Shown here: one piece after another, positions 1 through 7,773 of the stretch
Layout of the letters: each line of letters begins with the position of its first letter
How positions within the stretch are numbered: the first letter of the stretch is position 1
Assembly (NCBI RefSeq): GCF_008728855.1
Contig: NZ_CP042906.1
Location: 3,222,001-3,286,000 of the forward strand
Reading direction: 5' to 3'
Source of the DNA: Hypericibacter terrae
GTDB lineage: Bacteria; Pseudomonadota; Alphaproteobacteria; Dongiales; Dongiaceae
DNA length: 64,000 nucleotides
Notes under the pieces: model-generated
Told to the model about the DNA's origin: nothing
The model's input: only the letters and a program-made list of their open reading frames with translations
Databases searched by the model: none
Program-made: the position numbers and the translations under genes

Positions 1-831
1 CTGCCGATCTGGCGGCAATTCCTGATCTATGCCTGGGACGTGGTGCGAGGCGATTTCGGGATGTCGGTGCTGACGGCCCGGCCCGTCTCCGAGGATCTCC
101 TGCGCGTCTTCCCGGCGACGGCGGAGCTGTCCATCGTCGGCATCTTCATCGGCGTGGTCGCGGGCGTCCCGCTGGGGGTCTGGGCCGCGGTCTATCGCAA
201 CAGCTTCCTCGACCATGTCATGCGGGTGCTGGGGCTCGTCGGCTATTCGGTGCCGATCTTCTGGCTCGGCATCATGGGCCTCCTGGTCTTCTATCTCGAG
301 CTGCAATGGGTCGCCGGACCCGGCCGGCTCGAAGTTTATCTCGACGGACAGGTGCCGACCGTGACCGGCATGATCCTGGTGGACTCCCTCATTGCCGGCG
401 ACTGGGAGGTCTTCAACAATGCCCTCAGTCACATCATCCTGCCGGCTTCGCTCCTGGGCTATTACTCCCTCGCCTATATCAGCCGCATGACCCGCAGCCT
501 GATGCTGGAACAGCTCAACCAGGATTATCTCCTGACCGCGCGCATCAAGGGCATGCGGCAGAGCCGCCTCATCTGGCGCCATGCCTTCGGCAACATCCTG
601 GTGCCGCTGATCACGGTGATCGCGCTCTCCTTCGCCGGATTGCTCGAAGGCTCGGTCCTGACCGAGACGGTCTTCGCCTGGCCGGGTATCGGCCGCTACA
701 TCACAAACGCGCTCTTGAACGCGGATATGAACGCCGTCCTCGGCGGCACCATCGTCGTCGGCACCGTCTTCGTCGGCGTCAATCTGCTGTCGGATGTGCT
801 CTACCGGATCGTGGATCCGCGCGCGCGATGA
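1..831 (+). CDS. ABC transporter permease, DppB/OppB family (5' end outside window)
   Basis: Inner-membrane permease subunit of a dipeptide/oligopeptide importer. The reading frame is open from base 1, so the N-terminus lies upstream; 276 residues are visible. It shows several hydrophobic spans and, around 540-595, the cytoplasmic EAA-type loop (ARIKGMRQSRLIWRHAF) that docks on the ATPases. The stop overlaps the start of the next permease by 4 bases (ATGA), so the two are translationally coupled. Family known: binding-protein-dependent transport inner-membrane component. Substrate cannot be told; nickel, opine or peptide importers share this architecture. The solute-binding protein is expected upstream of the window. 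Confidence 0.93.
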   Translation: MPIWRQFLIYAWDVVRGDFGMSVLTARPVSEDLLRVFPATAELSIVGIFIGVVAGVPLGVWAAVYRNSFLDHVMRVLGLVGYSVPIFWLGIMGLLVFYLELQWVAGPGRLEVYLDGQVPTVTGMILVDSLIAGDWEVFNNALSHIILPASLLGYYSLAYISRMTRSLMLEQLNQDYLLTARIKGMRQSRLIWRHAFGNILVPLITVIALSFAGLLEGSVLTETVFAWPGIGRYITNALLNADMNAVLGGTIVVGTVFVGVNLLSDVLYRIVDPRAR

Positions 832-1748
832 GCAACGCCACGGACGTCGTCCGCCCCGGGCTCCGCGCCTGGCTCACGACCGATACGCCGGACTCCGGAT
901 GGCAAGCCGGCTGCGGCCGGCTCTATCGCGGCTGGCGCGTCTTCGCCCGCAACCCCCTCGCCCTCGTCGGGCTGGGAATTATCCTTCTCCTGGTCTTCTG
1001 CGCCGCCTTCGCGCCCTGGATCGCCACCGCCGATCCGACCGTCCAGGATCTCTCCTTGCGCCTGCAGCCGGCGAGCCCGGAACATTGGCTCGGCACCGAC
1101 CGCATGGGCCGCGACACCTTCTCCGCCCTCGTCTATGGCGCGCGCGTCACGCTCTACATCGTCTGCCTCGCCCTGATCATCGCGGCCCCCATCGGCCTGC
1201 TGGTCGGCTCCACCGCCGGCTATATCGGCGGGCGCACCGACCGCGTGCTGATGCGCATCACCGACATCTTCTTTTCGTTTCCCCGACTGGTCCTCGCGCT
1301 GGCCTTCGTGGCGGCGCTGGGGCCGGGCCTCGACAATGCCGTCATCGCCATCGCGCTCACCGCCTGGCCTGCCTATGCGCGGGTCGCGCGCGCCGAGACC
1401 CTGGCGGTGCGCCGCAGCGATTTCATCGCGGCCGTGAAGGCGCAAGGCGCCAGCAGCTGGCGCATCATCACCCGCCATGTGATGCCGCTTTCCCTGCCCT
1501 CGGTCATCGTCCGCGCCACCCTCGACATGGCCGGCATCATCCTGACGGCCGCCGGCCTCGGTTTCCTGGGCCTGGGCGCCCAGCCGCCGACGCCCGAATG
1601 GGGCGCCATGATCTCGGTCGGCCGCCAGAACATCCTCGATCAATGGTGGGTCGCGGCCGCCCCGGGCCTCGCGATCTTCATCGTCAGCCTCGGCTTCAAT
1701 CTTCTGGGCGACGGGTTGCGGGACGTGCTGGACCCGAAGACGTCATGA
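828..1748 (+). CDS. ABC transporter permease, DppC/OppC family
   Basis: Second permease of the peptide-type importer, 306 residues. I chose the ATG at 828, which overlaps the upstream stop; the frame is open further upstream but only as a shadow of the first permease. The N-terminus has the DppC-type amphipathic stretch before TM1 (NPLALVGLGIILLLVF), then GTDRMGRDTFSALVYGAR, typical of the family, and an EAA loop (AVKAQGASSWRIITRHVMP). Works as heterodimer with the preceding permease, powered by the two ATPases downstream. The same operon order (B-C-D-F) is standard for Dpp/Opp systems. Substrate unknown. Confidence 0.94.
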   Translation: MSNATDVVRPGLRAWLTTDTPDSGWQAGCGRLYRGWRVFARNPLALVGLGIILLLVFCAAFAPWIATADPTVQDLSLRLQPASPEHWLGTDRMGRDTFSALVYGARVTLYIVCLALIIAAPIGLLVGSTAGYIGGRTDRVLMRITDIFFSFPRLVLALAFVAALGPGLDNAVIAIALTAWPAYARVARAETLAVRRSDFIAAVKAQGASSWRIITRHVMPLSLPSVIVRATLDMAGIILTAAGLGFLGLGAQPPTPEWGAMISVGRQNILDQWWVAAAPGLAIFIVSLGFNLLGDGLRDVLDPKTS

Positions 1749-1758
1749 GCGCGAACCC

Positions 1759-2610
1759 ATGATCGACACGGGCCAACCCATGCTGCGCGTCGAAGACCTC
1801 GCGGTGCGCTATGTCACCCCGACCGGAACGATCGACGCGCTCAAGGGCGTCAGCTTCGAGCTGGGGCGCGAGAAGCTCGGCATCGTCGGCGAGTCCGGCT
1901 CGGGAAAATCCACGCTGGGCCGCGCGTTGCTGAAGCTCATCCCCAGTTCGGCCCGGATCACCGCCAAGCGGCTCGAATTCATGGGCCGCGACCTGCGCGG
2001 CTTGAGCGAAGCCGAGATGCGTCTCGTGCGCGGCAGGCAGATCTCGATGATCCTGCAGGATCCGAAATTCTCCCTGAACCCGATCATGCGCGCGGGCGAC
2101 CAGATCCTCGAGGCGCTCACGATCCATGGCGAGGCCCGCGGCCGCGCCGGCCGCCGGCGCGTGATCGATATCCTGAAGGCCGTGCGCATCCGCGACCCGG
2201 AGCGGGTCTATAATGCCTATCCGCACGAGCTCTCAGGCGGCATGGGCCAGCGGGTCATGACCGCCATGATGCTGGTGACCAATCCTCTCCTCCTCATCGC
2301 CGATGAGCCCACCTCGGCCCTCGACGTGACGGTCCGGATGCAGGTGCTCGCCATCATCGACGATCTCGTCACCCAGCGCGGCATGGGCCTGATCTTCATC
2401 AGCCACGATCTCAATCTGGTGGGCTCTTTCTGCGACCGCATCCTCATCATGTATGGCGGGCGGGTGGTCGAGAGCTGCCGCGCTTCGGAGCTGCAGAACT
2501 GCACCCACCCCTATACCCGGGGATTGCTGCAGTCGCTTCCCAGCATCGAGCATCCGCGCGAGGTGTTGCCGACTCTGAAGCGCGACCCCGCCTGGCTGCG
2601 AGGCGCCTGA
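1759..2610 (+). CDS. Peptide ABC transporter ATP-binding protein, DppD/OppD type
   Basis: First ATPase of the importer, 283 residues, somewhat shorter than the usual ~320. Walker A GESGSGKS lies at residues 44-51, the signature is LSGGMGQR rather than the commoner LSGGQxQR, and Walker B plus D-loop read LLIADEPTSALD. A short C-terminal OppD-type tail contains the HPYTRGLL motif. The start is ATG at 1759; a second ATG at 1780 (MLRVEDL) is possible because no strong ribosome site precedes either. It sits 10 bases after the permease and overlaps the next ATPase by one base (TGATG). Confidence 0.93.
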   Translation: MIDTGQPMLRVEDLAVRYVTPTGTIDALKGVSFELGREKLGIVGESGSGKSTLGRALLKLIPSSARITAKRLEFMGRDLRGLSEAEMRLVRGRQISMILQDPKFSLNPIMRAGDQILEALTIHGEARGRAGRRRVIDILKAVRIRDPERVYNAYPHELSGGMGQRVMTAMMLVTNPLLLIADEPTSALDVTVRMQVLAIIDDLVTQRGMGLIFISHDLNLVGSFCDRILIMYGGRVVESCRASELQNCTHPYTRGLLQSLPSIEHPREVLPTLKRDPAWLRGA

Positions 2611-3395
2611 TGACCAGCTATCTCGAGGTCCGGAACCTGCAGGTCGCCTTCGGCCATGGCGCCAACAAGGTGCAAGCCGTTCGTGGCGTCTCCTTCAGCG
2701 TCGAGAAGGGCGAATGTTTCGGCATCGTCGGCGAGTCCGGCTCGGGCAAGACCACGGTCCTGCGCGCCGTCTGCGGCCTCAACTCGGTCTGGGAGGGCGA
2801 AGTGCGCATCGAGGGCAAGCCGATCCCCCGCCCGCCCGATCGCGCCTTCTGCCGCACCGTCCAGATCGTGTTCCAGGACCCCTATGGCTCGCTCCATCCG
2901 CGCCAGACGGTCGATCGCTGCCTCCGGGAACCGCTGGAGATTCACGGGATCGGCCAGCGCGACCAGCGCATCGCCGACACGCTGGTCGCGGTCGGGCTCG
3001 ACCGCAGCTTCCGCTATCGCTTCCCGCATCAGCTCTCGGGCGGCCAGCGCCAGCGCGTCGGCATCGCCCGCGCGCTGATGCTGGAACCCAAGCTCCTCTT
3101 CCTCGACGAGCCGACCTCGGCCCTCGACGTCTCGGTCCAGGCCGAGATCCTCAATCTGCTGGTGCGGCTGAGGAAGGAGCGCGGCTTCACCTATGTGCTG
3201 GTGACCCACGACCTGTCGATCATCTCGCATATGTGCGACCGGCTGATCGTGATGAATGTCGGCCGCATCGTGGAAGCGATGCAGGTCACCGCCTTGCGCG
3301 AACGCACGCCCGAGAACCCCTACACCCAGCAACTGCTGCAGGCGAGCCTCGGCTATGACCGCCAGGCGGTGGAGCGGTATCAGCGGTTCGATTGA
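2610..3395 (+). CDS. Peptide ABC transporter ATP-binding protein, DppF/OppF type
   Basis: Second ATPase, 261 residues, pairs with the preceding subunit to energise uptake. Walker A GESGSGKT at 41-48, signature LSGGQRQRVGIARAL, Walker B LLFLDEPTSALDVS, and an H-loop in VLVTHDLS. It keeps the ENPYTQQLL motif of the OppF C-terminus but lacks most of the usual ~60-residue tail, so it is a short family member. Last gene of the operon; downstream lies a palindromic repeat that may serve as transcription end shared with the convergent gene. Confidence 0.93.
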   Translation: MTSYLEVRNLQVAFGHGANKVQAVRGVSFSVEKGECFGIVGESGSGKTTVLRAVCGLNSVWEGEVRIEGKPIPRPPDRAFCRTVQIVFQDPYGSLHPRQTVDRCLREPLEIHGIGQRDQRIADTLVAVGLDRSFRYRFPHQLSGGQRQRVGIARALMLEPKLLFLDEPTSALDVSVQAEILNLLVRLRKERGFTYVLVTHDLSIISHMCDRLIVMNVGRIVEAMQVTALRERTPENPYTQQLLQASLGYDRQAVERYQRFD

Positions 3396-3446
3396 GGGGA
3401 CGATTGCGTGGAAGGAGATGCGCGCCCGTCGAACTTGAAAAAAGGT

Positions 3447-3526
3447 GTCACCCCCGCGAAAGCGGGGGCCCATGTGGAACCAACGTGTCGAGCTTAACGT
3501 TGGGCCCCCGCTTTCGCGGGGGTGAC
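3447..3526. repeat. Palindromic intergenic element with perfect 26-bp arms
   Basis: Bases 3447-3472 are the exact reverse complement of 3501-3526 (core CCCCCGCGAAAGCGGGGG), separated by 28 bases. Each arm is itself a hairpin with a 7-bp stem; as RNA the left arm closes on a GAAA tetraloop. It lies between two convergent genes. Such REP/BIME-like elements are typically dispersed and can stop transcription or protect mRNA ends; only one copy of this family is visible here. Confidence 0.85.
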
Positions 3527-3548
3527 CATTGAGCGCAGCGCCAACGCC

Positions 3549-3989
3549 CTAATCCTCCTTCTCCTCCTCGTCCCGCTGCTCGCCCCCATCCTCATCGTCA
3601 TGCTCCCACTGGTCGCGGTCGTTGACCGGCGTGGGGAGGCGGCTTTCGAGCCATTCGGCGATCTTCTTCGGCGAGAAGCCCTTGTCGCGGCATTCGATCA
3701 TCCAGGAGAGATAATCGTGGGGCCCGCCATTCATATAGGGTGGTGGCGAGACCGGCATGAAGGCGGTCGGCAATCTCTCCTCGAGCGAGAGATAATTGAG
3801 CACATGGCCCAGCTCCTGAACGGCATGCCAGGCCAGCTCGTCGTCGATGTCGATCGTGAACTTCGCGGACCAGGTACCGTCTTCCTGGCGCTCGGTGCCG
3901 ATCTTGCCGGTGATCGACGGCACCTTCTGCAGGAAGGCCGTCAGGGGGCGGAAATAGGCCTCGAGATCGATCTTGCTCGTCTGTGCCAC
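3549..3989 (-). CDS. Conserved hypothetical protein with acidic C-terminal tail
   Basis: 146 residues, no function recognised. Residues 1-120 look like a compact soluble domain (Trp at 42, 54 and 95; motifs DELAWHAVQELGHVLNYL and PPYMNGGPHDYLSWM). The last ~25 residues are almost all Asp/Glu with a little Gly, Arg and Lys (DDEDGGEQRDEEEKED). No signal peptide or membrane segment. It follows the XRE-cupin regulator by 9 bases on the same strand, so it is probably co-transcribed with it and thereby linked to omega-amino acid metabolism. The position is the only hint to its role. Confidence 0.7.
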   Translation of the reverse strand: MAQTSKIDLEAYFRPLTAFLQKVPSITGKIGTERQEDGTWSAKFTIDIDDELAWHAVQELGHVLNYLSLEERLPTAFMPVSPPPYMNGGPHDYLSWMIECRDKGFSPKKIAEWLESRLPTPVNDRDQWEHDDEDGGEQRDEEEKED

Positions 3990-3998
3990 GTCATCCTC

Positions 3999-4553
3999 TC
4001 AGAAGCTCGGCGGCGAGTTGGCCGTCACCACCATACATTCCTCGTCGCCCGCGTTGCGAAAGCGATGCGGCGTGCGGCTGTCGAAATAATAGGCGTCGCC
4101 GGGCCCGAGGATCGTGCGCCGGTCGCCAACCGTGACTTCGAGATGGCCCGTCACGATCACACCACTCTCCTCGGCCTCGTGGCGCAGCATCTGCGGGCCG
4201 GTGTCGGCCCCGGGCGCGTAACGCTCATGGAGCATCTGCATCGCGCGTCCCGCCATGTCGCGCCCGACCTGGCGATAGGAGATGGCGCCGCCCGCCAGCT
4301 CGACCAGCTCGGCCGAACGGAAGAAGATCTGCGGCGTCAGGCGCGAGGTGCCGGCGAAGAAATCCGCCAGCGAGATCGGCAGCCCTTCGAGCACCTTCTT
4401 CAACAGGCCGACCGAAGGACTGGTCCGGTTCTGCTCGATGAGCGAGATGATCGCGTTCGACACGCCGGCGCGCTTGGCGAGCTCGCGCTGCGAGAAGCCC
4501 TGGGCCTCGCGCAAACCCTTGAGCCGCTGGCCCAAATCGAAGCCCGCTTCCAT
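3999..4553 (-). CDS. XRE-family transcriptional regulator with C-terminal cupin (PuuR-like)
   Basis: 184-residue repressor-type regulator. An N-terminal helix-turn-helix (about residues 8-62; SQRELAKRAGVSNAIISLIEQNRTSPS) is followed by a linker and a cupin sensor barrel (about 105-180; GPGDAYYFDSRTPHRFRN). This architecture is that of PuuR, which senses putrescine or related compounds. It is divergent from the aminotransferase at 4711, with a 157-base shared intergenic region holding an inverted repeat that is a good operator candidate. Likely controls the aminotransferase and itself; the ligand, perhaps beta-alanine, a polyamine or another omega-amine, is inference. Confidence 0.9.
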   Translation of the reverse strand: MEAGFDLGQRLKGLREAQGFSQRELAKRAGVSNAIISLIEQNRTSPSVGLLKKVLEGLPISLADFFAGTSRLTPQIFFRSAELVELAGGAISYRQVGRDMAGRAMQMLHERYAPGADTGPQMLRHEAEESGVIVTGHLEVTVGDRRTILGPGDAYYFDSRTPHRFRNAGDEECMVVTANSPPSF

Positions 4554-4568
4554 GGCGGGTTCCTTCCG

Positions 4569-4603
4569 TTGCTGTTTATCTCGATCAATATATTTAACAG
4601 CAA
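4569..4603. promoter_or_regulatory. Inverted repeat, candidate operator of the XRE-cupin regulator
   Basis: TTGCTGTT (4569-4576) and AACAGCAA (4596-4603) form a perfect 8-bp inverted repeat with an AT-rich 19-base centre, 16 bases upstream of the regulator start. The string TGTTTAT in the left arm recurs at 4645-4651, nearer the aminotransferase, so a second half-site is possible. Position in a divergent regulator/enzyme promoter supports the assignment; binding is not shown. Confidence 0.5.
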
Positions 4604-4710
4604 TTCGCCTTTACCGCCACCATTTGGGGGAGGTTCCGGCCCATTGTTTATTTTCTTAATCGTGATAGGCTCCCGCCCACTTTTCCCTGACCCCTCGCGA
4701 GGCCGCTCTC

Positions 4711-6045
4711 ATGACCGCCAACACGGTGGATTTCGACGCTTCCCCGAACAATCTCGAGCCGTTCTGGATGCCGTTCACGGCGAACCGGCAGTTCAAGAAG
4801 GCCCCCCGCCTGTTGGTGTCCGCGAAGGACATGCACTATCAGAGCCATGACGGCCGCACGATCCTGGACGGCACCGCCGGCCTCTGGTGTGTGAATGCTG
4901 GCCATGCCCGCAAGGAGATCGCCGAAGCGGTCGGCGCCCAGCTCACCAAGCTCGACTACGCCCCGGCCTTCCAGATGGGCCATCCGGCAGCCTTCCAGCT
5001 TTCCAACACGCTGACCCAGATGCTGCCCGAGTTCGACCATGTGTTCTTCGCGAACTCCGGCTCGGAGGCGGTGGACACCGCCCTCAAGATCTCGCTCGCC
5101 TATCAGCGCGCCATCGGCCAGGGCGCGCGCACGCGCCTGCTCGGCCGCGAGCGCGGTTATCATGGCGTCGGCTTCGGCGGCATCTCGGTCGGCGGCATCG
5201 TCTCCAACCGCAAGGTCTTCGGCCCCATGCTGGCGGGCGTCGATCATCTGCCCCACACCCACGACCTCAAGCGCAACGCCTTCGTGCGCGGCCTGCCCGA
5301 GCATGGCGCCGAGCTCGCCGACCAGCTCGAGCGGATCGTGGCGCTCCATGACGCCTCGACCATCGCCGCCGTCATCGTCGAGCCGGTGGCAGGCTCGACC
5401 GGCGTGCTGCTGCCGCCCAAGGGCTATCTGCAGAAGCTGCGCGCCATCTGCGACAAATACGGCATCCTGCTGATTTTCGACGAAGTCATCACCGGCTTCG
5501 GCCGCCTGGGTGCCTCCTTCGCCACCGAATATTTCGGCGTGGTGCCGGACATGATCACCTGCGCCAAGGGCCTCACCAACGGCGTGATCCCGATGGGTGC
5601 GGTGTTCGTGCGCAAGGGCATCTACGATGCCTTCATGAACGCGCCCGAAAACACGATCGAGCTGTTCCACGGCTACACCTACTCCGGCAACCCCGCGGCC
5701 TGCGCCGCGTCGCTGGCCGTGCTCGATATCTATAAGCGCGAAAGCCTGTTCGAGCGCGCGGCCGAGCTGGCGCCCTACTGGGAGGACGCGGTCCATTCGC
5801 TCAAGGGCACCAAGCATGTCATCGACCTGCGCAATCTCGGCCTCATCGGCGCCATCGAGCTCGAGCCGCGCGAAGGCAAGCCGACCGCCCGCGCCTTCGA
5901 GGCCTTCCTGGGTTGCTACGAGAAGGGCGTGCTGATCCGCACCACCGGCGATATCATCGCACTGTCGCCGCCGCTGATCGTCCAGAAGACCCATATCGAC
6001 CAGATCTTCGACACGATCGGGAAAGTGCTGAAGGCGATCAACTGA
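4711..6045 (+). CDS. Omega-amino acid--pyruvate aminotransferase (class III, PLP)
   Basis: 444 residues, full length for class III aminotransferases of the beta-alanine/omega-amine:pyruvate group. Transfers the terminal amino group of beta-alanine or similar amines to pyruvate giving alanine and a semialdehyde. N-terminal LEPFWMPFTANRQFK and GLWCVNAGHAR are typical of the omega-APT subgroup. The PLP site shows FANSGSEAVDTALK, the ring-binding Asp in LIFDEVITGFGR and the Schiff-base Lys286 in CAKGLTNG. Start ATG has GAGG 9 bases upstream. Regulated probably by the divergent XRE-cupin protein. The alanine it makes can be recycled by alanine dehydrogenase encoded next. Confidence 0.93.
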   Translation: MTANTVDFDASPNNLEPFWMPFTANRQFKKAPRLLVSAKDMHYQSHDGRTILDGTAGLWCVNAGHARKEIAEAVGAQLTKLDYAPAFQMGHPAAFQLSNTLTQMLPEFDHVFFANSGSEAVDTALKISLAYQRAIGQGARTRLLGRERGYHGVGFGGISVGGIVSNRKVFGPMLAGVDHLPHTHDLKRNAFVRGLPEHGAELADQLERIVALHDASTIAAVIVEPVAGSTGVLLPPKGYLQKLRAICDKYGILLIFDEVITGFGRLGASFATEYFGVVPDMITCAKGLTNGVIPMGAVFVRKGIYDAFMNAPENTIELFHGYTYSGNPAACAASLAVLDIYKRESLFERAAELAPYWEDAVHSLKGTKHVIDLRNLGLIGAIELEPREGKPTARAFEAFLGCYEKGVLIRTTGDIIALSPPLIVQKTHIDQIFDTIGKVLKAIN

Positions 6046-6349
6046 GCCGAGATTTCGCAACGGATTGGACTGAAAACGGGCTGGCGGCCGGCCTGGCTCC
6101 GGATTTCGGAGCCGGCTGGCCCTAGCCAGGGTCCGGGCCAACGGCCTTGATAGAAGCCGGAATCGCTCGAACCGGAAATTCAGGGAAGCCTGCAGGGAAA
6201 CGTTCAAGCGCCGCGCCTGACATCGGGACAAAAGGCCGGCTGACTGCCAGACTGAAATATCGAGGGTTCTACATCGCCGGCCGGACCGGGCGCCTCTGCG
6301 CCCTGGTTCCTGCGGGCCGGTTTACGCTTGTAAGCGTCGGGAGCAAATC
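6046..6349 (+). promoter_or_regulatory. 304-base leader/intergenic region before alanine dehydrogenase with small hairpins
   Basis: No convincing gene. A 7-bp hairpin follows the aminotransferase (GGCTCCG 6095-6101 with CGGAGCC 6107-6113) but has no T-run. Nearer ald there is an ACCGGGCGC/GCGCCCTGGT near-perfect hairpin (6285-6307) and a perfect ACGCTT-GT-AAGCGT palindrome (6324-6337) directly abutting the Shine-Dalgarno GGGAG. The last could be a repressor site or a translational structure. No known riboswitch class recognised. Confidence 0.35.
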
Positions 6350-7468
6350 ATGCTGATTGGTGTGCCTAAGGAAATCAAAGTCCATGAATACCGCGTCGGC
6401 CTCGTGCCCGCCGGTGTGCGCGAGCTCGTGCATCATGGGCACAAGGTGCTGGTCGAGACCAATGCCGGCGCCGGCATCGGCTTCGACGACAAGGCCTACA
6501 AGGCCGCCGGCGCGAAGATCGCCAAGAACGCCGCCGAGGTGTTCGACAAGGCCGAGATGATCGTGAAGGTGAAGGAGCCGCAGCCCAAGGAGTGCAAGAT
6601 GCTCTCCAAGGGCCAGGTGCTCTTCACCTATCTGCACCTCGCCCCCGATCCCGAGCAGACCCAGGGACTGATCAAATCCGGCGCCACGGCGATCGCCTAT
6701 GAGACTGTGACCGACGATCGCGGCGCCCTGCCCTTGCTGGCGCCGATGAGCGAAGTCGCGGGCCGCATGTCGGCCCATGTCGGCGCCTTCTATCTGCAGA
6801 AGGAGCCTGGCGGCTCGGGCGTGCTGCTGGGCGGCGTGCCCGGGGTGCAGCCGGGCAAGGTCACCATCATCGGCGGCGGTGTCTCCGGCACGCATGCGGC
6901 CAAGATGGCGGTCGGCCTCGGCGCGGACGTCACCATCATCGACCGTTCGATCGGGCGGTTGCGCCAGCTCGACGACATCTTCGGCGGCCGCATCAAGACC
7001 GTCTTCTCGACCGTCGACGCGATCGAGCGGAACGTGGTGCGCTCGGACCTGGTGATCGGCGCCGTGCTGGTGCCGGGCGCCGCGGCGCCGAAGCTCGTCA
7101 CCCACAAGATGATCAAGCAGATGCGCCCGGGCTCGGTCCTGGTCGACATCGCCATCGACCAGGGCGGCTGTTTCGAGACCAGCAAGGCCACCACCCATGC
7201 CGACCCGGTCTATCTGGTCGACGGCATCGTCCATTACTGCGTGGCCAACATGCCGGGTGCGGTCGCCCGCACCTCGACCGTGGCCCTCAACAACGCCACC
7301 CTGCCCTTCACCCTGGCGCTCGCCAACAAGGGCTATCGCCGGGCGCTCGCCGACGACAAGCATCTCATGGACGGCCTCAACGTCCATGAAGGCCATATCA
7401 CCTACAAGGCGGTCGCCACGGCGCTGAAGCTCAAATACATGCCGGCGCAGCAGGCCCTGGGTCTCTGA
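6350..7468 (+). CDS. ald: Alanine dehydrogenase
   Basis: 372 residues, exactly the family length; NAD-dependent interconversion of L-alanine with pyruvate plus ammonium. The N-terminus [18 protein letters not shown] is diagnostic. Substrate-binding Arg15 (EYRVGL), the lysine in KVKEP (about residue 75) and the His in YLHLAPD (about 96) are present, followed by a Rossmann NAD site [13 protein letters not shown] and [12 protein letters not shown] is preceded by GGGAG at 6 bases. The gene is followed after 26 bases by a strong terminator, so it is monocistronic or ends the transcript. It probably regenerates pyruvate for the upstream aminotransferase. Confidence 0.96.
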   Translation: MLIGVPKEIKVHEYRVGLVPAGVRELVHHGHKVLVETNAGAGIGFDDKAYKAAGAKIAKNAAEVFDKAEMIVKVKEPQPKECKMLSKGQVLFTYLHLAPDPEQTQGLIKSGATAIAYETVTDDRGALPLLAPMSEVAGRMSAHVGAFYLQKEPGGSGVLLGGVPGVQPGKVTIIGGGVSGTHAAKMAVGLGADVTIIDRSIGRLRQLDDIFGGRIKTVFSTVDAIERNVVRSDLVIGAVLVPGAAAPKLVTHKMIKQMRPGSVLVDIAIDQGGCFETSKATTHADPVYLVDGIVHYCVANMPGAVARTSTVALNNATLPFTLALANKGYRRALADDKHLMDGLNVHEGHITYKAVATALKLKYMPAQQALGL

Positions 7469-7493
7469 TCCTGCGGGTCAGCGACTGAAGAGG

Positions 7494-7536
7494 GAGCCCC
7501 GGTTCCGATGGAACCGGGGCTTTTTCTTTGCGGCAC
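7494..7536 (+). terminator. Rho-independent terminator of ald (copy 1 of a duplicated sequence)
   Basis: Perfect 12-bp stem AGCCCCGGTTCC / GGAACCGGGGCT with a 3-base loop, followed by TTTTTCTTT. The whole block through GCGGCAC recurs almost unchanged at 9622-9665, after the adenylate cyclase gene. Confidence 0.93.
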
Positions 7537-7773
7537 CCGGTACACAAAGTCGGCCGGCTAGCGGAGCAGACGTGCCGCTATGGCCGAACCCAGCCCTAAG
7601 CGGTTCTGCTCGCTATCTAGCCCTATGTCCGCTTTCAGTCCCTAAACGGCCGTAAGCTGCGGACTTCTGTCGCATCGGCAGATGACCCAAAGCAGACATT
7701 CAGTCGAATGGACTCCCTCGCGGGGCGCCCATACAATTCAGGGCATCGCGTTCTCCGAAGGCGACCCACCCGC
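7537..7773. other. Intergenic region upstream of the adenylate cyclase
   Basis: 237 bases without a supportable gene. It contains the short string CGGCACCCGG (7531-7540 including the end of the terminator repeat) that also occurs at 9571-9580 behind the cyclase. The stretch has lower GC than the flanking coding DNA. An in-frame ATG at 7708 extends the cyclase by 22 residues but lacks a ribosome site. Confidence 0.4.

Noticed and set aside
306-827. Long plus-strand frame continuing upstream of the second permease
   Set aside because: It overlaps the first permease fully, reads as Arg/Pro-rich shadow protein, and the real start at 828 overlaps the upstream stop by 4 bases.
6095-6113. Hairpin after the aminotransferase as a terminator
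   Set aside because: Only a 7-bp stem with no following T-run; reported just as a feature of the leader.
4648-6231. 527-codon antisense frame opposite the aminotransferase
   Set aside because: Typical GC-rich codon-position shadow; the sense protein is a full-length enzyme with all motifs.
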